Assembly (NCBI RefSeq): GCF_030034735.1
Contig: NZ_CP125370.1
Location: 2,542,001 to 2,606,000, forward strand
Length of the DNA stretch: 64,000 nt
Source: Paenibacillus sp. RC334
GTDB taxonomy: Bacteria > Bacillota > Bacilli > Paenibacillales > Paenibacillaceae
Reading direction: 5' to 3'
Part shown: positions 62,850 through 64,000 of the stretch, in pieces
Numbering within the stretch: position 1 is the stretch's first letter
Layout: the number at the start of each line of letters is the position of its first letter
Translations under genes and position numbers: made by a program
Notes under the pieces: generated by a model
Database searches by the model: none
Told to the model about the DNA's origin: nothing
The model's input: only the letters and a program-made list of their open reading frames with translations

Positions 62850-64000
62850 TCAGGATTCGGATTTATAGAAGGCGGTGACCAAGCTTTCCCCCAGACGAAC
62901 CTCGATCAGCTCCAATGGTTTATCCAGATCGGCACGGATCGTGTGATACATATCAACCGGAATACGAAAGACTGAACCGCTTGCCGCCGTAAAGCGTTCT
63001 CCGTTCAGCATGACCTCACCCCGGCCAGAAACGATCGTCCAAACTTTCAGCCCACTGCCATGACAATGGCCGTTTAAGCGATGATCTGGCAGAACTGTCA
63101 AGCGTATGGCAAGAATATCGTTCAAACTCCGATGATCAAATTCGTCCAGCACCCGGTAGCTGCCCCAAGCGGTTTCACCATGCATAGGGCGTAGCGGAAG
63201 AGTCCCCAGCTTCTCCTTGATCGCGTGGGCATGACTCTTGGCGGCAATGAGGATGCCGTCGGGGCTGGCAGCAGCAATAATATCCTCCACGCCAATGACA
63301 TGAAGTGGATAGGGCAGCTCATTGACGATATGCGTACCATGAGCGGGGCCACTGATCTGTCCGCGTCCAATCACTCGGTTGCCGAGCTGCTCCGTTAATG
63401 CTTGCCAGCTGCCGATGTCACGCCATTCACCCTCGTAGGGTAGGACGACAGCACGTTTGGCACGCTCCGCAATCTCCTCGTCGAAGCTGCGAACAGGGAG
63501 GCAGTCATACATCGCGCATAATGCCTTGTCGTTCAGCGGCAAATCACTACGCTCCATGCAGGCCAGCATATACCGCAGCTTAAAAGCGTAAATGCCGCAG
63601 TTCCAGAGCGCACCCTGGCTGATAAGCTGTTGCGCCCCCAGGCGATCCGGCTTTTCTGTGAAGCGGGCAACTGACGCATAGGAGATGTTCCCTTTCCTTA
63701 TCCCTCCCTGATCTGGAACGATATAGCCGTATTGGTCGGAGGGATGAGTGGGCCTTGTCCCAAGCATGGCCAGATCGGCTCCACTATCCAGCAACAGACT
63801 GGAGAGTGCCGATACACTGTGGAAGAAATCCTCCCCCGCAAACATATCCGCTGGAGCGATACAAACAATTTCGTCCAGTCCTACGCCTCTGGCGTGAAAA
63901 TGAGCAGCTGCCAGTGCAGCTGCGGTGAAGGTTCCCCGTTTGGCCGGTTCGCCTAGAACGGGCAGACGACCTTCCGTATGGCGAAATGCTAAATTTACCT
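62850..64000 (-). CDS. manC: Mannose-1-phosphate guanylyltransferase / mannose-6-phosphate isomerase, 5' cut by window edge
   Basis: Makes GDP-mannose from mannose-1-phosphate and GTP for polysaccharide synthesis. The frame stays open to the right edge, where it reads LAFRHTEGRLPVLGEPAKRG then DEIVCIAPADMFAGEDFF, so about 383 residues are present and only the N-terminus with the nucleotide-binding loop is missing. Seen: the FTEKPD motif, WNCGIYAFK and GEWRDIGSWQAL of the nucleotidyltransferase, then a cupin-type isomerase domain (HGSGLKVWTIVSGRGEVMLNGE … FRIPVDMYHTI). The type II bifunctional form is therefore present, though the isomerase may be inactive, as in some family members. It converges on the zinc hydrolase gene. 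Confidence 0.88.
   Translation of the reverse strand, partial: VNLAFRHTEGRLPVLGEPAKRGTFTAAALAAAHFHARGVGLDEIVCIAPADMFAGEDFFHSVSALSSLLLDSGADLAMLGTRPTHPSDQYGYIVPDQGGIRKGNISYASVARFTEKPDRLGAQQLISQGALWNCGIYAFKLRYMLACMERSDLPLNDKALCAMYDCLPVRSFDEEIAERAKRAVVLPYEGEWRDIGSWQALTEQLGNRVIGRGQISGPAHGTHIVNELPYPLHVIGVEDIIAAASPDGILIAAKSHAHAIKEKLGTLPLRPMHGETAWGSYRVLDEFDHRSLNDILAIRLTVLPDHRLNGHCHGSGLKVWTIVSGRGEVMLNGERFTAASGSVFRIPVDMYHTIRADLDKPLELIEVRLGESLVTAFYKSES

Noticed and set aside
1..64000. CRISPR array, tRNA or rRNA genes, insertion sequences, prophage
   Set aside because: No regularly spaced direct repeats, cloverleaf-like or rRNA-like stretches, transposase motifs or terminal inverted repeats were seen on either strand.

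Overview
The window looks like a chromosomal segment of a Paenibacillus of the P. polymyxa / P. terrae group. The evidence is a tridecaptin-type lipopeptide synthetase, strong AGGAGG ribosome-binding sites with frequent TTG starts, and Firmicutes housekeeping genes (greA, niaR, a nifS-type gene with nadA, a lipoprotein YidC).

Positions 1-43803 are the 3' two thirds of a giant non-ribosomal peptide synthetase locus read rightward. The first gene (triD, cut by the left edge inside the condensation domain of module 3) carries modules 3 to 10 plus the condensation domain of module 11. The second gene (triE) carries a half condensation domain, the A-T pair of module 11, modules 12 and 13, and a C-terminal thioesterase. 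Specificity codes and epimerase positions, read by eye, predict ...Gly-D-Ser-D-(Trp/Phe)-Ser-Dab-D-Dab-(Val/Ile)-Glu-(Val/Ile)-D-(allo-Ile/Val)-Ser. This is the tridecaptin plan, with a branched-chain residue at 9 and Ser at 13 where tridecaptin A1 has Phe and Ala. triD has a one-base frameshift at 24077-24080. The locus shows heavy internal recombination: three near-copies of a Ser adenylation block, a Dab pair, and an A9 built from two other A domains. A terminator-like hairpin separates triD and triE.

Positions 43804-49265 hold triF, a membrane-bound beta-lactamase-fold peptidase expected to give self-resistance by cutting the D-residue-containing peptide, and then a large secreted multidomain protein with its own terminator.

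Positions 49265-56460 are housekeeping: two small unknown genes on the minus strand, greA, the niaR / nifS-type gene pair divergent from nadA with a palindromic NiaR-like operator between them, a secreted beta-propeller protein, and a small membrane protein overlapping a lipoprotein YidC.

Positions 56461-64000 hold a YoaP-like acetyltransferase remnant, a PAP2 phosphatase, an OmpR-type regulator / sensor kinase pair, a frameshifted NlpC/P60 hydrolase, a glycosyltransferase with an AstE/AspA-like zinc hydrolase, and a mannose-1-phosphate guanylyltransferase running off the right edge.

Three genes (triD, the nifS-type gene, the NlpC/P60 gene) are broken by one extra base in a homopolymer. The shared pattern suggests sequencing or assembly error rather than three real inactivations.
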